The notes beneath the pieces were generated by a model that worked only from the letters and a program-made list of their open reading frames with translations, was not told the DNA's origin and did not search any database. Shown here piece by piece: positions 16,292 through 24,681 of a stretch of 64,000 nucleotides of DNA (within the stretch, counting starts at the first letter, position 1; each line of letters opens with the position of its first letter). Source of the stretch: an uncultured Chitinophagaceae bacterium (GTDB taxonomy: Bacteria > Bacteroidota > Bacteroidia > Chitinophagales > Chitinophagaceae); contig CAKZFX010000024.1 in assembly GCA_936908745.1 (NCBI GenBank), positions 22,204 to 86,203 on the forward strand. The letters are read 5' to 3'. The translations under genes were made by a program, and so were the position numbers.

Positions 16292-17110
16292 ATGCCTGAA
16301 TTTATCGACCAGACCAACAGAACGGTATTTATTAATTATCCGCCCAAACGGATCATTTCCCTTGTTCCTTCCCAAACTGAATTATTATATGACCTCGGCC
16401 TCGATGAACAAGTCGCAGGCATCACTAAATTTTGCGTGCACCCTGAAAGCTGGTTTCGCCATAAAACAAGAGTGGGCGGCACCAAGCAATTGAAAATGGA
16501 TGTCATTCACTCTTTAAACCCTGATTTGATCATTGCCAACCTGGAAGAAAATGTAAAAGAGCAGGTGGAGGAACTGATGAACCACTACCCTGTCTGGATC
16601 AGCGATGTAAACAACCTGCCCGGTGCTTATGAAATGATTGCGCAAATCGGAAGAATAACTGATCGAAACGATAAAGCAGAAGAAATAAACAGCTCGATCA
16701 AAAAAGAATTTTCCCTAATCTCGACTCCAGGCTATAAACTCCCGACTTGTTACCTCATTTGGAAAAATCCCTACATGACCATCGGCGGCGATACATTTAT
16801 CAACTCCATGCTCGATGCAGCTGGCTTTGAAAATATCTTTAAAAACAAAAATCGCTATCCCGAAGTAACGATTGATGAACTTAGCGCTTTAAACGTAAAA
16901 CTTCTCTTACTTTCCTCGGAGCCCTTCCCTTTTACACAAAAACATATTGATGAATTGCGGCAGGAACTCCCCGACACTAAAATCATGTTAGCAGATGGAG
17001 AAATGTTTAGCTGGTACGGCAGCCGGTTACTGAAAGCACCTGGTTACTTTAAGGAACTGCAAAGGGAAATTGGCAATAAGCAATTGGCAACAGGCAATGT
17101 TCCACTGTAA
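16292..17110 (+). CDS. BtuF-like helical-backbone binding protein without signal peptide
   Basis: A 272-residue protein of the periplasmic-binding class III (helical backbone) family that in other bacteria captures cobalamin or ferric siderophores. Family hallmarks are PPKRIISLVPSQTELLYDLGL at residues 18-38, VGGTKQLKMDVIHSLNPDLIIA and YMTIGGDTFINSMLDAAG. No signal peptide or lipobox precedes the domain, which begins almost at the start codon, so as written the protein is cytoplasmic. No permease or ATPase gene is adjacent. The last ten or so codons (GNKQLATGNVPL) are formed by the intergenic word GGCAATAAGCAATTGGCAAC, indicating that a repeat replaced the original C-terminus. Confidence 0.8.
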   Translation: MPEFIDQTNRTVFINYPPKRIISLVPSQTELLYDLGLDEQVAGITKFCVHPESWFRHKTRVGGTKQLKMDVIHSLNPDLIIANLEENVKEQVEELMNHYPVWISDVNNLPGAYEMIAQIGRITDRNDKAEEINSSIKKEFSLISTPGYKLPTCYLIWKNPYMTIGGDTFINSMLDAAGFENIFKNKNRYPEVTIDELSALNVKLLLLSSEPFPFTQKHIDELRQELPDTKIMLADGEMFSWYGSRLLKAPGYFKELQREIGNKQLATGNVPL

Positions 17111-17232
17111 GCACATCGTACACCAATACATCGTACCCCGTACATAGTAGTAATATGCAATGATCAATAAACAATATTCAACTATAGGAACATCGTACTT
17201 CGTACATCATACATCGTACATATTATGTCTTA
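17076..17232. repeat. Repeat block: GGCAAT words and CATCGTAC words
   Basis: 17076-17104 holds GGCAAT words inside the 3' end of the preceding gene. 17111-17225 holds six or more copies of drifting words built on CATCGTAC and TTCGTACATC. Related words in reverse orientation occur at 22848-22875, 23055-23085 and 24327-24357. Confidence 0.7.
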
Positions 17233-17276
17233 TTCGGCTCAAAAACAGCCTAACGAATAAACGAAAACCGAACTGA

Positions 17277-18695
17277 TTACTTCTCTGCCAGCTTAACCGC
17301 TTCCTGAATCCAATCAACTTTCGGTGAAAGCACCACATTCGGTTTAATACCACTGTTATCTATTCCTTGTCCCACATCTACACGACGGCTGCGTGTGGTG
17401 GAAAAACGAAGATTATACGGCATACAGGAGAAAGGCGCCATGCGTACGTTGGAATAATCCAATACACCGCCGGTACGTTGTCCTGCTAATATCACTTTAT
17501 CACTTTGCCTGGCGGCCAGTAAAAACTGTTCCGTTGTGCTGGCGCAATTCTGGTTGATCAATACCACCACTTTTTTTGGATAAGGCAACACTGTAAATGA
17601 AGAATCCACTTCATCATCCGCGATATTCACCAGCTTTCCTTTATTGGTTTCCATCTGTGAAATCATGCCTTCAATATTCTTACGGCTGGTTTCAGGAATA
17701 TCAGGATCATTCAAAATGGTTTTCCATCCTTTGATCGTGGCATCGGTTGACAATACATCCACACCGATTGTTTTAATGGGTTTTGTATAGATCAATGGCA
17801 GGATCGGCATATAGGCAAAATCAGCACCGCCCCCATTATTTCTTAAATCAAGGACAAGATTGGGTGTTCTTTTCAATGTACTGTCATACAACTTAAACAC
17901 CGAATCAATATTCTTCCAGTTATACGGTTCAAAACTTGAAATCTTAATATAAAAAGTCTGGTCCGTCAATGGTCTTGCATCCACAGGCATATACTCCCGG
18001 TTATACACCGGTTTTGTTGCGCCTTCCCTGAGCCAGTCGCCACCAACAGTATTTTTTCCAACCAGGAAATAATCAATCTTGGGCTGTTGGTTACGCATAT
18101 ACATTACTCCTTTATATAAACTGTCGTTTACCTGTTTCATGATCAGCTTTACCTGCCCTTTTTTCCAGTGCGGCAACTTTGTATCTGTGATAATGCCGGT
18201 ATAATCGCCAACCAACGTTTTATCTTTTACAAGAGCGATTGTATAGGAACTATCATATTTGGAAATATAAATACCTTCAATGCCTGTTGACTTTTTCAAG
18301 CGGTCGATTGTCTTCTGCGACACCGGCGCTAATTCCCTTGTCTTTGCATAAGCCGAATCTGTCAGCGTAGCGTCGAAATTGGTGGAGATACCAATATGCT
18401 GATCGTTGAATAAAGTAAGGTAGGCGTTAATAATAGCCAGGCAACGGTCTTTTCCATTCGGCTGTTGCGCCATCTTTTTCAACGCTCCCATCTTCTTTAA
18501 ATAAACAGCCGGGCCAATATGCTTTAACTTATCCCCGTACCCGACATAATTATCTTTCATAAAATCCGCTATATCATCCAACTGCTTTACACAATCACAA
18601 TCGGGCACTGTATAGGATTTTGCAGGAGTAACCTGAGCTTGAACAAAAGCGAAGGATGTAAAAAAAGCCAGGAAGGCTACAAATGATCTTTTCAT
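17277..18695 (-). CDS. Secreted S41 family peptidase
   Basis: A 472-residue exported protein (signal peptide to about residue 20, ending VQAQ). The C-terminal half is an S41 catalytic domain: substrate loop LVLDLRNNGGGADF, nucleophile serine in NQNCASTTEQ, then RTGGVLDYSN in place of the usual FGKG lysine segment. No PDZ domain is evident between the N-terminal helical part and the catalytic core, unlike the protease at 8296. It likely degrades peptides in the periplasm or outside the cell. It is a single gene between repeat-rich spacers. Confidence 0.85.
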   Translation of the reverse strand: MKRSFVAFLAFFTSFAFVQAQVTPAKSYTVPDCDCVKQLDDIADFMKDNYVGYGDKLKHIGPAVYLKKMGALKKMAQQPNGKDRCLAIINAYLTLFNDQHIGISTNFDATLTDSAYAKTRELAPVSQKTIDRLKKSTGIEGIYISKYDSSYTIALVKDKTLVGDYTGIITDTKLPHWKKGQVKLIMKQVNDSLYKGVMYMRNQQPKIDYFLVGKNTVGGDWLREGATKPVYNREYMPVDARPLTDQTFYIKISSFEPYNWKNIDSVFKLYDSTLKRTPNLVLDLRNNGGGADFAYMPILPLIYTKPIKTIGVDVLSTDATIKGWKTILNDPDIPETSRKNIEGMISQMETNKGKLVNIADDEVDSSFTVLPYPKKVVVLINQNCASTTEQFLLAARQSDKVILAGQRTGGVLDYSNVRMAPFSCMPYNLRFSTTRSRRVDVGQGIDNSGIKPNVVLSPKVDWIQEAVKLAEK

Positions 18696-18775
18696 AACAG
18701 TTTACAGGTTGGTCGTGTCAATAACGCAGGCCGGTGACCAGATATTGTAAAAACACACGAATAACTGTTAGTTCT

Positions 18776-18835
18776 TTTTTTGCCACATAGATACAGAAGA
18801 AACATAGGGACATATAGTTCTGTATTTCTCTTTAT
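18776..18835. repeat. Short intergenic repeat words
   Basis: GCCACATAGATACAGAAGAAACATAGG and TCTGTATTTCTC are drifted members of the CACAGAG/CACAAAG word family that fills larger spacers elsewhere in the window. Confidence 0.45.
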
Positions 18836-18898
18836 ATTAGCAACCCATTACGATTGCCTGCCTCCTGAAAGCATTTATTTATTCATTAAACAAAAAGA

Positions 18899-19966
18899 AT
18901 GAGCAAGTACAAAGCCGGGGTCCTTTTCGGAGAAGAACTCGAAGCCCTTTACAAAGATGCCAAAGACAACCAGTTTGCTTTACCAGCCGTAAATACAATT
19001 GGCACCAACACGATCAATGCCACACTGGAAACCGCAGCCAAAGTCAACTCACCTGTTATTATCCAGTTTTCCAATGGCGGTGCCCAATTCATCGCCGGCA
19101 AAGGAATGCCAAATGATAAACTGCAAGCCAATATCAGCGGCGGTATTTCCGGCGCACTGCATATTCATAACGTAGCAAAATACTATGGCGTGCCTGTGGT
19201 GTTGCATACCGACCACGCCGCTAAAAAATGGTTGCCCTGGATCAGCGGTTTGCTGGATGCAGGCGAACAATACTTCAAAGAAAAAGGCCAGCCGCTTTTC
19301 AGTTCACATATGCTGGACTTAAGTGAAGAGCCGATCGAAGAAAACATTCACACTTCGGTTGAATACTTTAAAAGAATGCAACCGCTCGGTATGAGCATCG
19401 AAATCGAACTCGGTGTAACCGGTGGTGAAGAAGACGGCGTTGACAACAGCGATGTAGAAAACTCCAAACTTTATACACAACCCGAAGATGTGGCTTACTC
19501 GTATAAAGAGCTAAGCAAAGTAGGCCGTTTATTTACCGTTGCTGCTGCATTTGGTAATGTACACGGTGTTTACAAACCCGGCAACGTGGAACTAAGACCA
19601 GAAATCCTGAACAACAGCCAGCTCCATATTCAAAAAGAATTCGGCACGGGTGAAAAGCCGGTTTACTTTGTATTCCATGGTGGTAGTGGTTCGCCGCAAC
19701 ACCAGATCCGTGAAGCGATTGGTTATGGCGCTATCAAAATGAACATTGATACCGACCTGCAATGGGCTTTCTGGGAAGGTGTGCTGGACAACTATAAAAA
19801 ATATGAAGGTTACCTGCAAGGTCAACTAGGTAATCCTGAAGGGGAAGATAAACCCAACAAAAAACACTATGATCCCCGTGTATGGTTGCGCAAAGGCGAA
19901 GAATCCTTTATCAAACGCCTTGAAGTGGCATTTGAAGACCTCAACTGTATCAATCGTAACGCATAA
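18899..19966 (+). CDS. fbaA: Class II fructose-bisphosphate aldolase
   Basis: A 355-residue metal-dependent aldolase of the long class IIA form (E. coli Fba is 359 residues). Zinc-binding elements are seen at HTDHAAKKW (near 101-109), the acidic loop IEIELGVTGGEEDGV, HGVYKPGNVEL, and the FHGGSGSP phosphate-binding motif around residue 259, followed by KMNIDTDLQWA. It cleaves fructose-1,6-bisphosphate in glycolysis or joins trioses in gluconeogenesis. A strong terminator follows. A class I enzyme is encoded at 23251, so both aldolase types lie within 5 kb. Confidence 0.96.
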   Translation: MSKYKAGVLFGEELEALYKDAKDNQFALPAVNTIGTNTINATLETAAKVNSPVIIQFSNGGAQFIAGKGMPNDKLQANISGGISGALHIHNVAKYYGVPVVLHTDHAAKKWLPWISGLLDAGEQYFKEKGQPLFSSHMLDLSEEPIEENIHTSVEYFKRMQPLGMSIEIELGVTGGEEDGVDNSDVENSKLYTQPEDVAYSYKELSKVGRLFTVAAAFGNVHGVYKPGNVELRPEILNNSQLHIQKEFGTGEKPVYFVFHGGSGSPQHQIREAIGYGAIKMNIDTDLQWAFWEGVLDNYKKYEGYLQGQLGNPEGEDKPNKKHYDPRVWLRKGEESFIKRLEVAFEDLNCINRNA

Positions 19967-19971
19967 CAAAG

Positions 19972-19994
19972 ATCCCGCCCCGGCGGGATTTTTT
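19972..19994 (+). terminator. Rho-independent terminator of the class II aldolase
   Basis: ATCCCGC and GCGGGAT arms with a four-base CCCG loop are followed by six T residues, starting 6 bases after the stop codon. Confidence 0.92.
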
Positions 19995-20059
19995 ATACCC
20001 TTTAATGGGTATAGCCCGGGGAGCAACGCTTGCTTAGTTTTATCCAAACTACAACCATC

Positions 20060-20572
20060 ATGAAAAAATTGATCGCATTCGTAGTGCTGGCAGCTTTTAT
20101 TGCCTGCAACAACAAGGAAAATAAAGACACAGGTATCGTTGGCAAATGGGTTTCGGAAGCACTTATAACCAAAGACCATCACATGACTATTGCCAACAAA
20201 GACTCAATGATCAGGGCCGACTTTGACACGGTAAAAATGCAGTTGATCGCCATGAACGACAGTTTCAGCGTGGACGACTCTATTGCCACCATGAATGAAT
20301 CTAAAAATGTAGTCAACCAACTATTCAGTCTTACCTACGAATTGAAAGCCGATAAATCGCTTGTGATCACCTTTCCTCACTGGGAAGACACCGTCCGCCA
20401 GACAGGTAAATACACATTGGATGAAAAAAGCAAATCATTGACCCTGAAAATTGATTCCATGAATGCGAACAATCCTGCCAAAGAAAAAACATTGAAATAT
20501 GAATTGGTAAATGGGAAACTGAACATTACGCTAAATGACAGCACTACACAGGTATTTAAAAAAATAGACTGA
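20060..20572 (+). CDS. Lipoprotein, lipocalin-like
   Basis: A 170-residue protein starting MKKLIAFVVLAAFIACNN with a lipobox cysteine at residue 16, so it is exported and lipid-anchored. The mature part begins GIVGKWVSE and alternates predicted beta strands (KADKSLVITF, TGKYTLDEKSKSLTLKID, KYELVNGKLNITLNDS), a pattern common in small lipocalin-like Bacteroidota lipoproteins. The in-frame ATG at 20030 would spoil the signal peptide, so 20060 is preferred. The stop overlaps the next start by one base. Confidence 0.8.
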   Translation: MKKLIAFVVLAAFIACNNKENKDTGIVGKWVSEALITKDHHMTIANKDSMIRADFDTVKMQLIAMNDSFSVDDSIATMNESKNVVNQLFSLTYELKADKSLVITFPHWEDTVRQTGKYTLDEKSKSLTLKIDSMNANNPAKEKTLKYELVNGKLNITLNDSTTQVFKKID

Positions 20573-21018
20573 TGAAACTTTTTTTTCTTTTCTTGTCCGC
20601 CCTGCCTTTATGCACGGCCTGCAACCCACCGGCTAAAATAGCAGAAGAGGCCCCGGCAAAAGTGACCCTCGCCTCTTTTACCCGCAGCGAAGACTATCGC
20701 CTTGTGGATACATTGGATGCAGCACAATTGCCTGTTTACTTGTCTGGTGAAAGGACACTGACCGCAGACTCTGTGATACATTTAGAAAACCTGCTGGCCG
20801 GTATTCAGAAAAACGGAACGGAGGACGTGGCGAAATGTTTTATGCCCCGTCATGCCATCAGTTTTTACAAAGGCGATCAATTGGAAAAATTTGTGCTGGT
20901 TTGCTTTGAGTGCGAAGGTGTCCGTTTCAGTGAAAAAACCGGGCTTACCCCGGTAAAAAGCGAAGAAAAACGGGTGGAACAGATGAACCAGTTAAAAAAA
21001 TACTTCGCCGTTAAATAA
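20572..21018 (+). CDS. Lipoprotein of unknown function
   Basis: A 148-residue lipoprotein (MKLFFLFLSALPLCTAC, lipobox Cys17) with no family I recognise. The mature domain includes CFMPRHAISFYKGDQLEKFVLVCFECEG, a pattern of short strands and paired cysteines that suggests a small compact fold. It is translationally coupled to the preceding lipoprotein through a TGATG overlap, and a terminator follows, so the two form a transcription unit. Confidence 0.78.
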   Translation: MKLFFLFLSALPLCTACNPPAKIAEEAPAKVTLASFTRSEDYRLVDTLDAAQLPVYLSGERTLTADSVIHLENLLAGIQKNGTEDVAKCFMPRHAISFYKGDQLEKFVLVCFECEGVRFSEKTGLTPVKSEEKRVEQMNQLKKYFAVK

Positions 21019-21045
21019 GTCTTTGACTGCTGCTTATACAGACCC

Positions 21046-21079
21046 GCCCTGTCTCCTTCAAATGAGACGGGGCTTTTTT
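21046..21079 (+). terminator. Rho-independent terminator of the lipoprotein pair
   Basis: GCCCTGTCTC and GAGACGGGGC form a 10-bp stem with one G-U pair and an 8-base loop, followed by six T residues. Confidence 0.92.
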
Positions 21080-21157
21080 ATTCGTTAAAATCTGAACAAC
21101 CCCGCCACCTTCGGGTTATATAAGCTTACCTTTATACCCGACAAAACCAGTGGACTT

Positions 21158-21964
21158 ATGCAGTCTTTTTACCAGTATATTTATGAACAGCAGCAACGAA
21201 CCGATGCCGTGCCGCCCAACGAAAAAATTGCCCGCTGGGCTTTGCAACTGATCTGTTTGTTATACCCCGAAAGAGCGGCTTGTTTTTCTTCATCGGCTGC
21301 CAACATTGAAGCGGCATTTAATCAACTGGAAAATGAATTGTATGAACTCCTGATCGCCACGAAAGCCTGCGATGGTTGTGACAACCGTTCCAAAACAAAA
21401 ACATTTTTTGAAAACATACCAGAGCTCTACCGTATTCTAAATACTGATATTGAGGCGATACTTGACGGCGACCCGGCAGCGCAATCACGGTTTGAAGTGA
21501 TACGGGCTTATCCCGGTTTTCACGCCATCAGCTTTTATCGCATTGCCCATGCATTACAACGAATGGATGTATCCCTGTTGCCACGTATTATCACCGAAAT
21601 GGCGCATGCGCAAACAGGCATTGATATTCACCCGGCCGCAGTGATCGGTGAACACTTTTGTATTGACCACGGCACGGGCATCGTGATTGGCGAAACCTGT
21701 TATATCGGTAACCATGTGAAGCTCTACCAGGGCGTCACACTCGGCGCCATGAGTGTTGATAAAACTATGGCACGCATCAAACGTCACCCGACAGTGGAAG
21801 ACCATGTGATCATCTACTCCGGCGCTACTATTTTGGGTGGCGATACAGTAATTGGTCATCACAGCATCATTGGTGGAAATGTATGGCTGACCAAAACAAT
21901 CCCTCCCTACTCCACCGTTTATCATCGTCCCGACATTGAAGTTGTTGAACAGGAAAAAGTATAA
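21158..21964 (+). CDS. cysE: Serine O-acetyltransferase
   Basis: A 268-residue acetyltransferase that makes O-acetylserine from serine and acetyl-CoA. An N-terminal helical domain (residues 1-135) is followed by a left-handed beta-helix of hexapeptide repeats (about 145-250) containing DIHPAAVIGEHFCIDHGTGIVIGE with the catalytic His/Asp pair, GVTLGA, and RHPTVEDHVIIYSGATILGG. The product feeds cysteine synthase encoded 2 bp downstream. TACCTTTA at 21127 is a plausible -7 box. Confidence 0.94.
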   Translation: MQSFYQYIYEQQQRTDAVPPNEKIARWALQLICLLYPERAACFSSSAANIEAAFNQLENELYELLIATKACDGCDNRSKTKTFFENIPELYRILNTDIEAILDGDPAAQSRFEVIRAYPGFHAISFYRIAHALQRMDVSLLPRIITEMAHAQTGIDIHPAAVIGEHFCIDHGTGIVIGETCYIGNHVKLYQGVTLGAMSVDKTMARIKRHPTVEDHVIIYSGATILGGDTVIGHHSIIGGNVWLTKTIPPYSTVYHRPDIEVVEQEKV

Positions 21965-21966
21965 CT

Positions 21967-22839
21967 ATGGCAAGCATTATTGAACTCGTTGGCAATACCC
22001 CGTTAGTAGAAATAAAAAAACTGAATCCCAATCCAGCCGTTACTATCTATGCAAAACTGGAAGGCAACAATCCCGGTGGCAGTGTAAAAGACCGCCCGGC
22101 GTTGAACATGATACGCTCCGCATTGGAAAGAGGCGATATTTCCAAAGGAACAAAACTCATTGAAGCCACCAGTGGCAACACCGGCATCGCATTGGCCATG
22201 ATGGCCAGGCTATTTGACCTGGAAATAGAACTGGTGATGCCTTCTACTTCCACCAGAGAACGCACATTGACGATGGAAGCCTTTGGCGCCAAAGTCACGT
22301 TGCTCGACAGCATTGAAATATGCCGTGACTATGCGGATGAAAAAGCGGCCAAAGGCGAAGCCTACCTGCTGAATCAATTTGCCAATCCTGATAACTATAC
22401 AGCGCATTATAAAACCACCGGTCCTGAGATATGGAGAGACACTCATCAATCCATCACGCACTTTGTAAGTTCAATGGGAACCACCGGAACCATCATGGGC
22501 TGCTCCCGTTACTTAAAAGAAAAAAATCCAGCTATACAGATCATCGGTTGCCAGCCTACGGAAGAATCATCCATTCCCGGTATCCGTCGCTGGCCAACCG
22601 AATACTTACCGAAAATATTTGAGCCGCAAAGAGTGGATCGGGTACTCGATGTATCGCAACAGGAAGCAACGGAGATGGCAAGACAACTGGCAAAAGTGGA
22701 AGGGATCTTTGCCGGTATGAGCAGCGGCGGTGCGGCTTCTACTGCTTTTCGTTTGGCAAAAGAATTAGACAAAGGCGTTATTGTTTTTATCGCCTGCGAT
22801 CGGGGCGACAGGTACCTCAGCAGCGATCTCTTTGGATAG
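21967..22839 (+). CDS. cysM: Cysteine synthase B
   Basis: A 290-residue fold-type II PLP enzyme that forms cysteine from O-acetylserine and sulfide or thiosulfate. PLP Lys41 lies in NPGGSVKDRPA, the substrate loop is TSGNTGIA near 69-76, and the phosphate cup is SMGTTGTIMG near 167-176. RPALNM and a GGAAS motif (about 255-259) favour CysM over CysK. It starts 2 bp after cysE stop, so the two enzymes are co-expressed. Confidence 0.93.
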   Translation: MASIIELVGNTPLVEIKKLNPNPAVTIYAKLEGNNPGGSVKDRPALNMIRSALERGDISKGTKLIEATSGNTGIALAMMARLFDLEIELVMPSTSTRERTLTMEAFGAKVTLLDSIEICRDYADEKAAKGEAYLLNQFANPDNYTAHYKTTGPEIWRDTHQSITHFVSSMGTTGTIMGCSRYLKEKNPAIQIIGCQPTEESSIPGIRRWPTEYLPKIFEPQRVDRVLDVSQQEATEMARQLAKVEGIFAGMSSGGAASTAFRLAKELDKGVIVFIACDRGDRYLSSDLFG

Positions 22840-23095
22840 TTACCAGGTACGAAGTGCTAATTACGAAGTACGAACTGTTTACTACAGGTTCAGGCTTTCA
22901 TGTATAATCGGGCTGCAAAAATGCCCACTTTGTAAAAATCATCATCGTTATTATTATATGTATACCAATAAGTTGTAAATAAAAAAATTACTGTCAAATT
23001 GAAAATGAACAGAAAATGTATAATTTTTATACATTTCTAAACAGCGGTAAACCCCGTACTTATTACTTCGTATTTCGTACTTAATAAAGCCCGCT

Positions 23096-23176
23096 CTGCG
23101 AAACTTTTAGTTTCGCAGCTTCTCTCTTCGAAACTTCCAGTTTCGAACCACTACTCTTGAAACTTGCAGTTTCGAA
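23096..23176. promoter_or_regulatory. Three tandem GAAACT-N3-AGTTTC palindromes
   Basis: Copy 1 (23096-23118) has 10-bp arms CTGCGAAACT/AGTTTCGCAG around TTT; copy 2 (23127-23147) has 9-bp arms TTCGAAACT/AGTTTCGAA around TCC; copy 3 (23157-23175) has an 8-bp stem with core GAAACT/AGTTTC around TGC. Centres are 30 and 29 bp apart. Copy 3 lies between the -33 and -7 elements of the aldolase promoter, as an operator would. A repeat without regulatory meaning is the alternative. Confidence 0.6.
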
Positions 23177-23187
23177 TCGTACCTTTG
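23157..23187 (+). promoter_or_regulatory. Promoter of the class I aldolase gene
   Basis: TTG at 23157-23159, 20 bases, then TACCTTTG at 23180-23187, a full match to TAnnTTTG. Transcription would leave a leader of about 55 bases before the ATG at 23251. Confidence 0.6.
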
Positions 23188-23250
23188 CTAACGACTGTTA
23201 GTTGCTCAACTTGAAACTTTTAAACCAAAAACTTTAAAACTTCCCCAACG

Positions 23251-24324
23251 ATGCCTGCTCAAAAAATTGCTGAACTGCTTGGCGATAAGGCCGAGTATTT
23301 ATTGAATCATCAATCGAAAACCATTTCCAAAGACCAATTGCACCTGCCCGGCCCCGATTTTGTAGATCGTATCTGGATCAACAGCGACCGCAATCCGCAA
23401 GTGCTCCGCAACCTTCAAGGGATGTATACAACAGGTCGTCTTGCCAACACAGGATACTTATCCATCCTCCCGGTTGACCAGGGAATTGAACATAGCGGCG
23501 GTGCGTCCTTCGCTAAAAATCCTATTTACTTCGATCCTGAAAATATTATCAAACTGGCAATGGAAGGCGGTTGCAATGCCGTTGCCACTACGTATGGCGG
23601 CCTGGGAATGATGGCCCGGAAATATGCACACAAAATCCCGTTCATTGTTAAGATCAACCACAACGAATTCCTCACCTATCCCAATAAATTTGACCAGGTG
23701 ATGTTTGCTTCTATCAAACAAAGCTGGAACCTCGGTGCTACGGCTGTAGGCGCAACGATCTACTTCGGTAGCGATGAATCCACAAGACAAATACAGGAAG
23801 TGGCCACGGCGTTTGAAATGGCGCATGAACTCGGTATGGCCACCATTCTGTGGTGCTACCTGCGCAACCCGGGTTTCAAAACAAAAGAGAAAGACTATCA
23901 TGTGTCGGCCGATCTTACCGGGCAAGCCAATCATCTCGGTGTGACCATTGAAGCCGATATCATCAAACAAAAACTTCCAGAAAACAACGGTGGTTACTTA
24001 GCATTAAACACCAAAGAATCGGCCTACGGCAAAAACGATAAACGCATTTACGAAGAACTGACAACCGATCACCCGATCGACCTTTGCCGCTACCAGGTGG
24101 CCAACTGTTATATGGGCCGTGCGGGTCTTATCAACTCTGGCGGTGCTTCTTCAGGTGCCAGCGATATGGCCGAAGCCGTAACGACAGCCGTTGTAAACAA
24201 ACGTGCCGGCGGTATGGGACTGATCAGCGGACGCAAAGCTTTCCAACGCCCGATGAAAGAAGGTGTCGAAATCCTGAATGCGATACAGGATGTTTATTTG
24301 GACAACTCAATTACGATTGCATAA
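23251..24324 (+). CDS. fbaB: Class I fructose-bisphosphate aldolase (DhnA/FbaB type)
   Basis: A 357-residue Schiff-base aldolase of the DhnA family, unrelated in sequence to class II. Family landmarks are the early PVDQGIEHSGG motif (near residues 76-86), PFIVKINHNEFL with a lysine in a strand end, TIYFGSDES, and the C-terminal phosphate-binding SGGASSGASDM and GGMGLISGRKAFQRP. It cleaves or forms fructose-1,6-bisphosphate and in E. coli the homologue is induced under gluconeogenic conditions. It is a single gene with its own promoter, upstream palindromes and terminator. Confidence 0.94.
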   Translation: MPAQKIAELLGDKAEYLLNHQSKTISKDQLHLPGPDFVDRIWINSDRNPQVLRNLQGMYTTGRLANTGYLSILPVDQGIEHSGGASFAKNPIYFDPENIIKLAMEGGCNAVATTYGGLGMMARKYAHKIPFIVKINHNEFLTYPNKFDQVMFASIKQSWNLGATAVGATIYFGSDESTRQIQEVATAFEMAHELGMATILWCYLRNPGFKTKEKDYHVSADLTGQANHLGVTIEADIIKQKLPENNGGYLALNTKESAYGKNDKRIYEELTTDHPIDLCRYQVANCYMGRAGLINSGGASSGASDMAEAVTTAVVNKRAGGMGLISGRKAFQRPMKEGVEILNAIQDVYLDNSITIA

Positions 24325-24361
24325 GATAAGTACGAAATAAGATTTTAGAAGTACGAACAAG

Positions 24362-24387
24362 GCGTTCCATTTGGGACGCTTTTTTTA
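24362..24387 (+). terminator. Rho-independent terminator of the class I aldolase
   Basis: GCGTTCC and GGGACGC pair (one T-G) around ATTT and are followed by seven or eight T residues. Confidence 0.9.
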
Positions 24388-24681
24388 TGTATTAAGGCCA
24401 CAGAGAGCCACTGAGAAACAGAGGATCACAGAGAAATGCAAACCTGTAATAATTTCCCCGCTTTAAAAAGACTCACGACTCACGACTCATGACTCCCGAC
24501 TAAATACTCTCTCTGCGAATCTCTGCTTCTCCCTTCTCTGCGGTAAAAGTTACCCATTAAGACATTTTCATTAAGAAAAACCTTAGCGTCATTGCGCCAT
24601 AGCGGTTAAACATCTCTGTGGCCCTCCATTACTCTGTGTAACTCTGTGGCCCGAAACTGCCTTTATCATTATCTTTAATCC
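24388..24681. repeat. Repeat-filled spacer: CACAGAG, GACTCACGACT and TCTCTGCG words
   Basis: With the terminator before it, the gap from 24325 to 24681 has no gene. 24395-24437 repeats GGCCACAGAGAGCCACTGAGAA; 24472-24500 repeats ACTCACGACTCACGACTC and ACTCCCGACT; 24502-24655 holds CTCTGCGAATCTCTGC, TTAGCGTCATTGCG and the reverse words CTGTGTAACTCTGTGG. All recur in other spacers of the window. Confidence 0.75.

Larger units (their letters stand above)
22840..23250. other. 411-bp spacer with repeat words and palindromes before the class I aldolase
   Basis: No gene is visible. 22848-22875 and 23055-23085 carry words of the TTCGTAC/GTACGAA family. 23014-23036 is a perfect 10-bp palindrome AAATGTATAA/TTATACATTT with a TTT loop. 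23096-23176 holds three spaced palindromes, and the aldolase promoter overlaps the last of them; both are listed separately. 23208-23240 contains words of the form GAAACTTTTAAAC. Confidence 0.65.

Noticed and set aside
23096..23176. CRISPR-like array because of three repeats about 30 bp apart
   Set aside because: Only three units, each an imperfect palindrome with a different loop, no spacer-sized unique segments and no cas genes.
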